NCBI RefSeq assembly: GCF_001189535.1
Contig: NZ_CP012070.1
Span: 2,728,001-2,792,000, forward strand
Length of the DNA stretch: 64,000 nt
Reading direction: 5' to 3'
Source: Arsenicicoccus sp. oral taxon 190
Lineage (GTDB): Bacteria > Actinomycetota > Actinomycetes > Actinomycetales > Dermatophilaceae
Shown here: piece after piece, positions 32,314-40,956 of the stretch
How the letters are laid out: every line of letters begins with the position of its first letter
How positions within the stretch are numbered: position 1 is the first letter of the stretch
Translations under genes and position numbers: made by a program
Notes under the pieces: model-generated
Database searches by the model: none
The model's input: the letters and a program-made list of their open reading frames with translations, nothing else
Told to the model about the DNA's origin: nothing

Positions 32314-35145
32314 ATGGATCGCGCCCGCCCCACCCCCTCGGCGCCCGCCCGCCCCGACCTGAAGGTCCTGACGCAGCGGGTCTACCGAGGACCCAACGTG
32401 TGGTCCTACGCGCAGGCGATCCACCTGGTCGTCGACCTCGGCGTCCTCGAGGAGTACCCCACCGACCTGCTGCCCGGCTTCACCGAGCGGCTCGTCGAGG
32501 CGCTGCCGGGGCTGCAGCGCCACACCTGCTCGATCGGCACGCCGGGCGGGTTCGTGCAGCGGATGCAGGACGGCACCTGGCTCGGGCACGTCGCCGAGCA
32601 CGTCGCGCTGCAGCTGCAGCAGGAGGCGGGCCACGACCTGCGCCGCGGCAAGACGCGCTCCGTCCGCGGCAAGCCGGGGCAGTACAACGTGATCCTCGGC
32701 TACCTCGACGAGACCGTCGCGCTGGCCGCCTGCGAGCTCGCCGTCCGGCTCGTCAACGACCTGGTCGAGCACGACGAGGCCTTCGACTTCGAGGCCGAGC
32801 TGGACGCCTTCCTGCGGCTCGCGCAGCGGCAGGCCTTCGGGCCCTCCACCATGGCGATCCTCGAGGAGGCCGTGAGCCGCGACATCCCCTGGCAGCGGCT
32901 CAACCGCGGCTCGCTGGTGCAGCTGGGCCAGGGCGTGCACGCCAAGAGGTTCCGGGCCACCATGACCTCGCTGACGAGCGCGCTCGCCGTCGACATCGCC
33001 TCCGACAAGGACCTGACCGGGCAGCTGCTCGCGTCGGCCGGTCTGCCGGTGCCGCGGAGCGAGCTGGTCCGCGACGTCGACGCCGCCGTGTCCGCCGCGC
33101 GGCGCATCGGCTTCCCCGTGGTCGTCAAGCCGCTCGACGGCAACCACGGCCGGGGCGTCTGCCTGGACCTGCGCGACGAGCAGGCCGTCCGGGACTCCTT
33201 CGAGACCGCCCGCGAGCAGTCCCGCCGGGGCCACGTCCTGGTCGAGTCCTTCGTCACCGGCAAGGACTACCGCTGCCTGATCATCGGTGGCCGGATGCAG
33301 GCCATCGCCGAGCGGGTCCCTGCCCACGTGGTCGGCGACGGGCGGCATACGGTCTCCGAGCTGGTGGCGATCACCAACGACGACCCGCGCCGCGGGATCG
33401 GCCACGAGAAGGTGCTCACCAAGATCACGGTGGACGACGCGGCCGTCGCGCTGGTGCGCGCCCAGGGGCACGAGCTCGACTCCGTCGTCCCGGCCGGCGA
33501 GATGGTCAAGCTGGCGCTGACCGCCAACATGTCCACCGGCGGCATCTCCATCGACCGCACCTTCGACGCCCACCCGGACAACGTCGACATCGCCGAGGAG
33601 GCGGCCCAGCTCATCGGTCTGGACGTCGCGGGGATCGACTTCATCTGCCCGGACATCACCGAGCCGGTCCGCGAGACCGGCGGCGCGATCTGCGAGGTCA
33701 ACGCGGCGCCCGGGTTCCGGATGCACACGCACCCGACCGAGGGCGAGCCGCAGTTCATCGCCAAGCCGGTCGTCGACCTGCTCTTCCCGCCCGGCGCGCC
33801 GTCGCGGGTGCCGATCATCGCGGTGACCGGGACCAACGGCAAGACCACCACCAGCCGGATGATCTCCCACATCTTCAAGGGCCTCGGCCGCAAGGTCGGG
33901 ATGACCTCCACCGACGGCGTCGTCATCGACGAGCGCCTGGTCATCAAGGCCGACGCCTCCGGGCCCCGCTCGGCGCGCATGGTGCTGCAGAACCCCCGCG
34001 TCGACCTCGCCGTCATGGAGGTCGCCCGCGGCGGCATCATCCGCGAGGGTCTCGGCTACGACCGCAACGACGTCGCGGTCGTCACCAACGTCGCGTCGGA
34101 CCACCTGGGGCTCAAGGGGATCGACACGCTCGAGCAGCTCGCCGCGGTCAAGCGGGTGGTGGTGGAGGCGGTGCCGCGCTCCGGCTACGCCGTGCTCAAC
34201 GCCGACGACGAGCACGTGCGGGCCATGCGCCGCCGCTGCTCGGGCTCGATCGTGTGGTTCTCCCTCAAGGCGCCCGGCACCCCCGAGCGCACCATGATCG
34301 ACGAGCACTGCCGCCGCGGCGGGCGGGCGGTCGTGCTGGAGGAGACCGAGCGCGGCGAGATGATCGTCATCCGCCAGGGCCGGCGCTCCATGCAGCTGGC
34401 CTTCACGCACCTGCTGCCGTCGACCTTCGAGGGCACCGCGCGGATGAACGTCGCCAACGCCCTGGCCGCCGCCGGCGCCGCCTTCGCGCTCGGGGCGCCG
34501 CTGCAGGACATCCGGCAGGGGCTGCGCACCTTCACCACGAGCTACTACCTCTCCCCCGGCCGCATGAACCTCCTGGCCGTCGACGGCGTGCAGATCATCG
34601 TCGACTACTGCCACAACGCCGCGGGGATGCGCATGCTGGGCGACTTCGCGCAGCGCTTCGCCGACCGGCAGGAGCAGCGCGGCGCGGGTGGGGCGGTGCG
34701 CCGCATCGGGATGGTGGCCACCGCGGGCGACCGCCGCGACGAGGACATCGCCGAGCTCGGCGCGGTGGCGGCGGAGTACTTCGACACCATCCTGGTGCGC
34801 GACGACGCCAACCTGCGGGGCCGCAAGCCCGGCGAGCAGGCCCAGCACCTGCGGCACGGGATCCAGCAGGCCCAGGCGGCCGGCACGGCGCGCTGCACCG
34901 ACGACGAGGTGGTCCTCGACGAGCTCGAGGCGACCCGCCGGGCGCTCGAGCTGGCCCGGCCCGGCGACCTCGTCGTGCTCTGCGTCGACAAGCACGCCCG
35001 GGTGATGGAGTACCTCGAGCAGCGCACCAAGGTGGCGACCCCGCGCGGCGACAACGAGCAGGACGGCCCCGCCTTCGACCCCGACTTCGTGCGGGAGGAC
35101 GACGCGGCGGTCGCGGGCGGCCCCGCGGTCGTCGAGCACGCCTGA
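32314..35145 (+). CDS. cphA: Cyanophycin synthetase
   Basis: 943 aa, the standard three-part enzyme. The N-domain (about 10-170) begins with VYRGPNVWSYAQAI. The ATP-grasp G-domain (about 210-490; VVVKPLDGNHGRGVCLD, EVNAAPGFRMHTHPTEG) adds Asp. The Mur-ligase M-domain (P-loop TGTNGKTTTSRM near residue 505; NVASDHLGLKG; DYCHNAAGM) adds Arg to the Asp side chain. Makes multi-L-arginyl-poly-L-aspartate, a nitrogen reserve. ATG 32314 with GGAGG at 6 nt. A strong bidirectional terminator follows, then a convergent Mur-ligase paralogue. Confidence 0.96.
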   Translation: MDRARPTPSAPARPDLKVLTQRVYRGPNVWSYAQAIHLVVDLGVLEEYPTDLLPGFTERLVEALPGLQRHTCSIGTPGGFVQRMQDGTWLGHVAEHVALQLQQEAGHDLRRGKTRSVRGKPGQYNVILGYLDETVALAACELAVRLVNDLVEHDEAFDFEAELDAFLRLAQRQAFGPSTMAILEEAVSRDIPWQRLNRGSLVQLGQGVHAKRFRATMTSLTSALAVDIASDKDLTGQLLASAGLPVPRSELVRDVDAAVSAARRIGFPVVVKPLDGNHGRGVCLDLRDEQAVRDSFETAREQSRRGHVLVESFVTGKDYRCLIIGGRMQAIAERVPAHVVGDGRHTVSELVAITNDDPRRGIGHEKVLTKITVDDAAVALVRAQGHELDSVVPAGEMVKLALTANMSTGGISIDRTFDAHPDNVDIAEEAAQLIGLDVAGIDFICPDITEPVRETGGAICEVNAAPGFRMHTHPTEGEPQFIAKPVVDLLFPPGAPSRVPIIAVTGTNGKTTTSRMISHIFKGLGRKVGMTSTDGVVIDERLVIKADASGPRSARMVLQNPRVDLAVMEVARGGIIREGLGYDRNDVAVVTNVASDHLGLKGIDTLEQLAAVKRVVVEAVPRSGYAVLNADDEHVRAMRRRCSGSIVWFSLKAPGTPERTMIDEHCRRGGRAVVLEETERGEMIVIRQGRRSMQLAFTHLLPSTFEGTARMNVANALAAAGAAFALGAPLQDIRQGLRTFTTSYYLSPGRMNLLAVDGVQIIVDYCHNAAGMRMLGDFAQRFADRQEQRGAGGAVRRIGMVATAGDRRDEDIAELGAVAAEYFDTILVRDDANLRGRKPGEQAQHLRHGIQQAQAAGTARCTDDEVVLDELEATRRALELARPGDLVVLCVDKHARVMEYLEQRTKVATPRGDNEQDGPAFDPDFVREDDAAVAGGPAVVEHA

Positions 35146-35177
35146 GGTCACCTGCTCCTCAGGCCAGCGCGTATGCC

Positions 35178-35210
35178 GAGCGCGCCACCGCCTCCCGCGG
35201 TGGCGCGCTC
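35178..35210. terminator. Bidirectional hairpin terminator between cphA and the Mur-ligase gene
   Basis: Perfect 14 bp stem (GAGCGCGCCACCGC with its complement) and CTCCC loop, centred in the 77 bp between two convergent stops. Confidence 0.75.
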
Positions 35211-35222
35211 GTCACGTGGGGG

Positions 35223-37457
35223 CTACCCGTGCGAGGGGTCGTCGGCAGCCTGCTCGCGCATGAGCTCCACGCGGCGGTGCAGGCCGTCGCGGTAGTAGTC
35301 GTCGTCGTCGGTCCCGGCGCGGCGCAGCACCGCGTCGATGAGGTCCGCCACGGCTGCCTGCGGCCGCCCGGCGTCGATCTGCGCGAGCGCGCGGAAGGCG
35401 GCATACGCACCGCTGTCCTGGCGGCGTGGGTCGACCGCGTCCAGCAGCGCCAGCGCCTCCGCGGCGCGACCCTGGCGGCGCAGCGCGGAGGCCTCGCTGA
35501 TCCGGGAGCGGGTGCGCCAGGGCTCGTCGAGCCCGGCGTCGCGGGCCTGGCGAAAGAGCTCGATCGCGCCCTGCTCGTCGTCCAGCTCGTTGCGGTAGGC
35601 GCCGACCTCGAAGACGAGCCGGCCGTCCTCGGGCGCCCCCGACAGCAGCTCCTCCACCTGGGCGAGGCGCTCGCCGACCGGGCGGGCCGTGTCGGTGCGC
35701 AGGGCGCGCAGCACCTCGTCGTGCTCGTGCTCGCCGCGGGCCCGGCGCACCTTGGCGCGGATCGTGGCGGCGGTGTCGGGTCGCGCGCCCTGCTCGAGCA
35801 GCCACCCGTGCAGCAGCGGCCAGTCGGCGTGGGTCATGACCGCGACCACGTCGCCGTTGCCCGCCTGGGCGAGGATGCCCTGGAGGCCGTCGAGCTCGCT
35901 GGCGTAGGAGTCGACCTCGCCCACGCCGACCCGGGACAGCCCGATGCGCAGGTGCTGCTCGAGGTCCTCCATGGTGCGGTTGCGCAGGTAGTGGGTCTTG
36001 TGGACCACGTGGACCACGTCGGCCTGCGCGCCGGCCATGGCGCCCATGGCCTCGAGGATCTCGTCGGTGCGGTCCCCGCCGGTGCCGAGACCGAGGTGGA
36101 AGCGGCCGCCGGGCCGGGTCAGCCCCCGCGAGACGTCGATGAGCGCCTGCATGCCGTCCTCGTTGTGGGCCATGTCGAGGATGACGGTCGCGGTGCCGCC
36201 GCTCGGGGTGCGGACGGTGTAGCAGTTGAGCCGGCCGGGGTTGTGCTCGCCGTCGGGGGTGAAGGTGCGCAGACCCTCGACGACGGCGTCCCGGGGGACA
36301 CCGAGCGCCAGCGCGGTCGCCGCGGCGGCGAGGGCGTTGGCGGTGTTGTGCCGCGACAGGCCGGCCATCGTCATGGGGACGTCGAGGAGCGGGACCAGCC
36401 GGTCCACGGCGCCGTCGTGGTCGAGCACCGCGATCCCGTCGTCGAGGACGGTGATGCCGCGGCCGCTGTCGTCGATGGCCTCGCGCAGCGCCGGCGAGGA
36501 CGGGTCGAGGCTGAAGACCCAGGGCTGGGCCTCGGTGCCGGTGCGCATGGACCACACCCGCGGGTCGTCGCCGTTGAGCACCGCCCAGCCGCCGGGCCGG
36601 GTGACCTTGGTGACGATGGCCTTGACCTCGGCGAGCTGGTCGACGGTGTCGACGCCGTGCAGCCCGAGGTGGTCGGCGGTGACGTTGGTGACGACGGAGA
36701 CGTCGTTGTGGGTCACCCCCATGCCCTTGAGCAGCATCCCGCCGCGGGCGGTCTCCAGGATCGCCATCTGCACCCCGGGGGCGCCGAGCACCGCGGCGGC
36801 GCCGGCCGGGCCCGAGTAGTCGCCCTCCTCCACCACCTCGCCCTGCACGAAGACCCCGGAGGTGCTCGACCAGCCGGTGCGCAGCCCGGCCGTCATGGCC
36901 ATGTGCGCGACGAGGCGGGTGGTGGTGGTTTTGCCGTTGGTGCCGGTGATGGAGGCGACGGGGACCTTGGGGGTGAGCGTGGCGGGACGGTCGCCGGGGT
37001 CGGCCGCGGCGATCCGGTCGACCGCCTCGTCCAGCGCCTCGCGGGCGGCGTCCTCGTCCTCGGACAGCAGCGCCGCCAGCACCGGCCCGAGCGCCTCTGC
37101 GAGGGCTCGCCCCCGGCCGCGGCGCTGCCACGGGAAGGCGACCACGATCTCGTCGGGTCGGCTGCCGGCCCGGGTCTTGGTGGACAGGCCGCGTATGCCG
37201 GCGCCCGCCGCGAGCCGGCGCACCAGCCGTCGCGCGAGGCGCAGCGCCACCTGCTGCCGCTCCAGGGTGTGGGCGCGGCCGGGGTCAGCGAGGCGCAGCC
37301 CGAGCCGCGCCGCGAGCCGGCGGGCCTGGGGGCGGCGCAGCCCCAGGATCCCCGGGACGGCGAGGACCACCTTGATCGCCGGGCGCGTGAAGTAGAGGTT
37401 GGGGCCCTCCAGGACCCGGACCTCCAGCACCGTGATCGGCGCCGCTGCGTCAGTCAT
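35223..37457 (-). CDS. Cyanophycin-synthetase-like Mur ligase without ATP-grasp domain, C-terminal helical repeats
   Basis: 744 aa. Residues about 8-40 (VRVLEGPNLYFTRPAIKV) echo the start of the CphA N-domain. The Mur-ligase core follows directly (P-loop TGTNGKTTTTRL near 172; NVTADHLGLHGVDTV; RHNTANALAAAATAL; DMAHNEDGMQAL), with no ATP-grasp domain between. From about 570 the chain is a helical, TPR-like region (GAIELFRQARDAGL, ALRRQGRAAEALALLDAV). Leaderless start ATG 37457 (TAGGAT 7 nt upstream). The Mur half of CphA adds Arg, so this enzyme may ligate an amino acid to a peptide or to cyanophycin; the reaction itself is unknown. Position beside cphB-cphA is the strongest clue. Confidence 0.8.
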   Translation of the reverse strand: MTDAAAPITVLEVRVLEGPNLYFTRPAIKVVLAVPGILGLRRPQARRLAARLGLRLADPGRAHTLERQQVALRLARRLVRRLAAGAGIRGLSTKTRAGSRPDEIVVAFPWQRRGRGRALAEALGPVLAALLSEDEDAAREALDEAVDRIAAADPGDRPATLTPKVPVASITGTNGKTTTTRLVAHMAMTAGLRTGWSSTSGVFVQGEVVEEGDYSGPAGAAAVLGAPGVQMAILETARGGMLLKGMGVTHNDVSVVTNVTADHLGLHGVDTVDQLAEVKAIVTKVTRPGGWAVLNGDDPRVWSMRTGTEAQPWVFSLDPSSPALREAIDDSGRGITVLDDGIAVLDHDGAVDRLVPLLDVPMTMAGLSRHNTANALAAAATALALGVPRDAVVEGLRTFTPDGEHNPGRLNCYTVRTPSGGTATVILDMAHNEDGMQALIDVSRGLTRPGGRFHLGLGTGGDRTDEILEAMGAMAGAQADVVHVVHKTHYLRNRTMEDLEQHLRIGLSRVGVGEVDSYASELDGLQGILAQAGNGDVVAVMTHADWPLLHGWLLEQGARPDTAATIRAKVRRARGEHEHDEVLRALRTDTARPVGERLAQVEELLSGAPEDGRLVFEVGAYRNELDDEQGAIELFRQARDAGLDEPWRTRSRISEASALRRQGRAAEALALLDAVDPRRQDSGAYAAFRALAQIDAGRPQAAVADLIDAVLRRAGTDDDDYYRDGLHRRVELMREQAADDPSHG

Positions 37458-37464
37458 GCGCCCG

Positions 37465-37470
37465 ATCCTA
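37465..37470 (-). promoter_or_regulatory. Leaderless -10 (TAGGAT) of the CphA-like Mur ligase
   Basis: TAGGAT on the minus strand ends 7 nt before ATG 37457. Confidence 0.55.
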
Positions 37471-37520
37471 GGGGCTGCCCGGGGCCCCCGCCGCACCGTC
37501 CGGGACTGCCCGCAAACCGG

Positions 37521-37549
37521 TTGAACGCACGGTCACCCGGCCGTAGCGT
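37521..37549 (+). promoter_or_regulatory. Promoter of the ABC-F leader
   Basis: TTGAAC (37521-37526), a 17 bp spacer, and TAGCGT (37544-37549): the best complete -35/-10 pair I found. The -10 ends 6 nt before a GTG that opens a four-codon ORF, so the transcript should be leaderless for that ORF. Confidence 0.65.
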
Positions 37550-37555
37550 GGAGTG

Positions 37556-37570
37556 GTGATCACCTCCTGA
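37556..37570 (+). CDS. Leaderless mini-ORF (Met-Ile-Thr-Ser) in the ABC-F leader
   Basis: GTG ATC ACC TCC TGA begins 6 nt after the -10. Its codons spell ATCACCTCCT, the same as the anti-Shine-Dalgarno end of 16S rRNA, and so can pair with the AGGAG at 37601-37605 that serves the ABC-F gene. Ribosome occupancy of the mini-ORF would free that AGGAG. This is an inferred attenuator; no peptide has been shown. Confidence 0.4.
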   Translation: MITS

Positions 37571-37612
37571 CGACGCCGTCCGTGCCCCCGCCACCGTCCC
37601 CAGGAGCCTCTC

Positions 37613-39361
37613 GTGTCACACCCCCTCCACGCCGCCTCCGTCGGCGACGCCGACCACCTGCGGGTGGACGGCCTGTCCTGGTCCTACCCGGACCGGCGCG
37701 TCCTCACCGACGTCTCCTTCGTGGTGAGCGCGGGCGAGGTCGCCTGCCTCATCGGGGAGAACGGCTCCGGCAAGTCGACGCTGCTGCGGGTCGTCGCCGG
37801 GCTGGCCGCCCCGGACTCCGGCAGCGTCAGCGTCCCCGGCACGGCCGGCCTCTACCACCAGGAACCGCCGTACGACCTCGACCTGAGCGTGGCGGGAGTC
37901 CTCGCCGACGCGACCGCCCCCGTCCGCGCCCTCGTGGCCCAGGTGGAGCGCGAGGGCGAGGCGATGGCCGACGGCGACCCGGGCGCCGGTGCCCGGCTCG
38001 ACGCGGCGCTGGAGGCGGCCCGGCGGCACCACGCGTGGGAGCTGGACCACCGCGTCGACCGGGTCGTGGCGGGTCTCGGGATCGGCCACCTGCCGCGTCA
38101 ACGGCCGGTCCGCGAGCTGTCCGGCGGCCAGACCTCCCGCTTGTCGCTGGCCTGGCTACTGCTGCGCTCGCCCGACACGCTGCTGCTCGACGAACCCACC
38201 AATCACCTGGACGCCGCCGCGACCGAGCTGCTCGTCGAGCTGCTGCGCGGGTGGACCGGGCCGGTGCTGCTCGCCAGCCACGACCGCGCCTTCCTCGACG
38301 AGGTGGGCACGACCCCGCTCGACCTCGACCCGGCCCCGGCACCGCACGCGGCGGTGGCGCACGACGTGGCCTCACCCGGGTCGGGCTTCGGGGTCACGAG
38401 GTTCGGGGGCGGCTACACCGGCTACCTGCAGCACCGGATCGAGGAGTGGCAGCGGTGGTCGCGCCGCTACCGCGACGAGCAGCTGGAGCTGCGCCGGCTG
38501 CGCTCGCGGGTCCAGGAGGACCAGCGGGTGGGGCACCCCGAGCGGGGCCCGCGCACCGAGGCTCGCGGGGCGAAGAAGTTCTACTCCGACCGCAACGCCA
38601 CCGTGGTGGCCCGCCGGGTCAACGACGCCGCCACGGCGCTGCAGCGGCTCGAGCGGGAGCAGGTGCGCCGACCGCCGGCACGGTTGCGCTTCACCGGTTT
38701 TGGTGACGTCAGCGAGACGCGGCAGCGGGTCGACGCGCCGCGGGGCGGCGGGCCGGTGCTGACCGCCACGGGCGTCGCCGTCCAGGGGCGCCTGGCCGGC
38801 ACCGACCTCGCGCTCGGCGCCGGGGACCGGCTGCTCGTCACCGGGCCCAACGGCTCCGGCAAGTCCACGCTCCTCGCGGTCCTCGCGGGCACGCTGCCGC
38901 CGGACCACGGCACCGTCGTGCGCCAGCCGCGCCTCACCACCGGCCTGCTCACCCAGGAGCCGGCGCCGGTGGCGGACCTGGGCATGAGCGTGCGAGACGC
39001 CTACCGGGCCGCGGTCGGCGCCACCACGGCCGAGCGGGTGCCGCTCGGGACCTTCGGCCTGCTCGCCGGGCGCGACCACGAGCGGCCGGTGGGCGCGCTC
39101 AGCGTCGGCCAACGCCGCCGGCTGGACCTCGCGGTGGTGCTGGCGGACCCGCCGCAGCTGCTGCTGCTCGACGAGCCCAGCAACCACCTGTCGCTGCTGC
39201 TCGTCACCGAGCTGGAGCGGGCGCTGCCGGACTACCCCGGAGCCGTGGTGGTCGCGAGCCACGACCGGTGGCTCGACCAGGGGTGGGCGGGACGACGCCT
39301 GCGCCTGCAGGGGGATCCCCGCGAGGCGGCAGGCGCGGCGTCATACGAGCCGGGTCACTGA
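37613..39361 (+). CDS. ABC-F family ATPase, probable ribosome-protection (antibiotic resistance) protein
   Basis: 582 aa, two NBDs and no membrane segments. NBD1: Walker A GENGSGKSTLL, signature LSGGQTSRLSLA, LLLDEPTNHLD. A long charged linker (about 255-350; RIEEWQRWSRRYRDEQLELRR) would reach the ribosome. NBD2: GPNGSGKSTLL, a variant signature LSVGQRRRLDLA, LLLDEPSNHLS. The layout resembles actinobacterial macrolide/lincosamide/pleuromutilin protection proteins more than housekeeping EttA; which drug is unknown. GTG 37613 with AGGAG 7 nt upstream. The leader carries a mini-ORF, the usual inducible arrangement for such genes. Confidence 0.85.
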   Translation: MSHPLHAASVGDADHLRVDGLSWSYPDRRVLTDVSFVVSAGEVACLIGENGSGKSTLLRVVAGLAAPDSGSVSVPGTAGLYHQEPPYDLDLSVAGVLADATAPVRALVAQVEREGEAMADGDPGAGARLDAALEAARRHHAWELDHRVDRVVAGLGIGHLPRQRPVRELSGGQTSRLSLAWLLLRSPDTLLLDEPTNHLDAAATELLVELLRGWTGPVLLASHDRAFLDEVGTTPLDLDPAPAPHAAVAHDVASPGSGFGVTRFGGGYTGYLQHRIEEWQRWSRRYRDEQLELRRLRSRVQEDQRVGHPERGPRTEARGAKKFYSDRNATVVARRVNDAATALQRLEREQVRRPPARLRFTGFGDVSETRQRVDAPRGGGPVLTATGVAVQGRLAGTDLALGAGDRLLVTGPNGSGKSTLLAVLAGTLPPDHGTVVRQPRLTTGLLTQEPAPVADLGMSVRDAYRAAVGATTAERVPLGTFGLLAGRDHERPVGALSVGQRRRLDLAVVLADPPQLLLLDEPSNHLSLLLVTELERALPDYPGAVVVASHDRWLDQGWAGRRLRLQGDPREAAGAASYEPGH

Positions 39362-40116
39362 CCCATCGCGTGGACGCCGCCATCGACGTGGACGATCTCG
39401 CCCGTCGTGGCGGGGAACCAGTCGGACAGCAGCACCGCGCACGCCTTGGCCGCGGGCTCGGCGTCCTTGACGTCCCAGCCGAGGGGCGCCCGGTCGTCCC
39501 ACACGCGCTCGAACTGCTCGAAGCCCGGGATCGACTTGGCCGCGGTCGTGCGGATCGGGCCCGCCGCGACGAGGTTGCAGCGCACCCCCCGCGGGCCCAG
39601 GTCGCGCGCGAGGTAGCGGTTGGTGGACTCGAAGGCCGCCTTGGCGACGCCCATCCAGTCGTAGACGGGCCAGGCGAACTTCGCGTCGAAGGTGAGACCG
39701 ACGATCGAGCCGCCCTCGCCCATCAGCGGGGCGACGGCCACGGCCAGCGACTTGAGCGAGTAGGCCGAGACCTGCAGCGCCGTGGACACGTCCTCCCACG
39801 TCGCGTCGAGGAAGCTGAAGGCCCCCTGCGGCGCGAAGCCGATGGAGTGCAGCACCCCGTCGATCCGGTCGGTGTGCTCCCCCAGCCGCTCGGCGAGGCT
39901 GTCCAGGTGGGACTGGTCGGCGACGTCGAGCTCGATGACCGGCGGGGTGTGCGGCAGCCGCTTGGCGATGGTCTGGGTGATCTTCATGGTGCGTCCGAAG
40001 CTGGTGAGGATCACCTCGGCGCCCTCCTCCTGCGCGATCCGCGCGACGTGGAAGGCGATCGAGGAGTCCATCAGGACTCCGGTGACGAGGAGCTTCTTGC
40101 CGTCGAGCATGCCCAT
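39355..40116 (-). CDS. fabI: Enoyl-[acyl-carrier-protein] reductase (NADH)
   Basis: 253 aa short-chain dehydrogenase of the FabI/InhA type: KLLVTGVLMDSSIAFHVARIAQEEGAEVILTSFG, LDVADQSHL, HSIGFAP, and the active-site Tyr/Lys in VYDWMGVAKAAFEST (Y-x6-K). Reduces the enoyl-ACP double bond in each elongation cycle. ATG 40116 with AAAGGA 8 nt upstream. Lies 29 bp after fabG, as in mycobacterial mabA-inhA. Its stop overlaps the convergent ABC-F gene by 7 bp. Confidence 0.94.
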   Translation of the reverse strand: MGMLDGKKLLVTGVLMDSSIAFHVARIAQEEGAEVILTSFGRTMKITQTIAKRLPHTPPVIELDVADQSHLDSLAERLGEHTDRIDGVLHSIGFAPQGAFSFLDATWEDVSTALQVSAYSLKSLAVAVAPLMGEGGSIVGLTFDAKFAWPVYDWMGVAKAAFESTNRYLARDLGPRGVRCNLVAAGPIRTTAAKSIPGFEQFERVWDDRAPLGWDVKDAEPAAKACAVLLSDWFPATTGEIVHVDGGVHAMGQ

Positions 40117-40145
40117 GGGACAGGTCCTTTCGTATGACGAGCGGG

Positions 40146-40868
40146 TCAGTGGCCCATGCCCAGGCCGCCGTCGACCGGGATCACGGCGCCGGAGATGTAG
40201 GACGCGCCGGGCGAGGCCAGGAAGGTGACGGCGGCGGCGATCTCGTCGGCCGAGCCGAGGCGCCCGGCCGGGATGGCCTTGCGGTAGCCGGCGACGGTGT
40301 CCTCGGGCAGCACGGCGGTCATGTCGGTCTCGACGAAGCCGGGCGCGACGACGTTGGCGGTGATGCCGCGCCCGCCCAGCTCGCGGGTGATGGAGCGGGC
40401 CAGGCCGACGAGCCCGGCCTTGGAGGCGGCGTAGTTGGCCTGCCCGGGGCTGCCGTAGAGCCCGACGACGCTGGAGACGAAGATCAACCGGCCCCGGCGC
40501 AGCCGGATCATGCCCTTGGAGGCCCGGCGGGCGCAGCGGAAGGCGCCGGCGAGGTTGGTGTCGACGACCTGGTCGAAGTCGTCGTCGCTCATGCGCATGA
40601 GCAGGGTGTCCTTGGTGATGCCGGCGTTGGCGACGACGATCTCGACGGGCCCGCCCAGCAGCTCCTCCGCCGCGGTGAATGCCGCATCCACGGACTCGGT
40701 GGACGTGACGTCGCCCTGGACCGCCTGCAGCCCCTCGGGCGCCTCGCCGGAGCGGCTCGTGACGACCACCTTGTCGCCCTGCGCCACGAACGCACGGGCG
40801 ATGGCGAGGCCGATGCCGCGGTTGCCTCCGGTGACGAGGACGGTCCGGGGCTCGCGCTGGTCGGTCAT
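40146..40868 (-). CDS. fabG: 3-oxoacyl-[acyl-carrier-protein] reductase
   Basis: 240 aa SDR: TGGNRGIGLAIA (NADPH site), NAGITKD, the catalytic Ser-Tyr-Lys in SSVVGLYGSPGQANYAASKAG, and C-terminal ISGAVIPVDGGLGMGH. Reduces beta-ketoacyl-ACP. ATG 40868 with GAGGAG about 8 nt upstream. First gene of fabG-fabI; a palindrome about 50 nt upstream may be the operator. Confidence 0.95.
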   Translation of the reverse strand: MTDQREPRTVLVTGGNRGIGLAIARAFVAQGDKVVVTSRSGEAPEGLQAVQGDVTSTESVDAAFTAAEELLGGPVEIVVANAGITKDTLLMRMSDDDFDQVVDTNLAGAFRCARRASKGMIRLRRGRLIFVSSVVGLYGSPGQANYAASKAGLVGLARSITRELGGRGITANVVAPGFVETDMTAVLPEDTVAGYRKAIPAGRLGSADEIAAAVTFLASPGASYISGAVIPVDGGLGMGH

Positions 40869-40914
40869 GGTGCTCCTCGCTGTCGGAATTGTCGCTCCGG
40901 CGACGCTAGCGGAC

Positions 40915-40926
40915 TACCGGCCGGTA
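40915..40926. promoter_or_regulatory. 12-bp perfect palindrome between fabG and the DUF3099 gene
   Basis: TACCGGCCGGTA lies between the divergent starts and just upstream of a TAGCGT that could be the fabG -10. Size and position fit a TetR-type operator for fatty-acid genes, but the regulator is unknown. Confidence 0.4.
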
Positions 40927-40944
40927 AGCCCCCTCGAGCAGTCG

Positions 40945-40950
40945 TACCCT
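40945..40950 (+). promoter_or_regulatory. Leaderless -10 (TACCCT) of the DUF3099 gene
   Basis: TACCCT ends 6 nt before GTG 40957. Confidence 0.55.
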
Positions 40951-40956
40951 GAAGGG

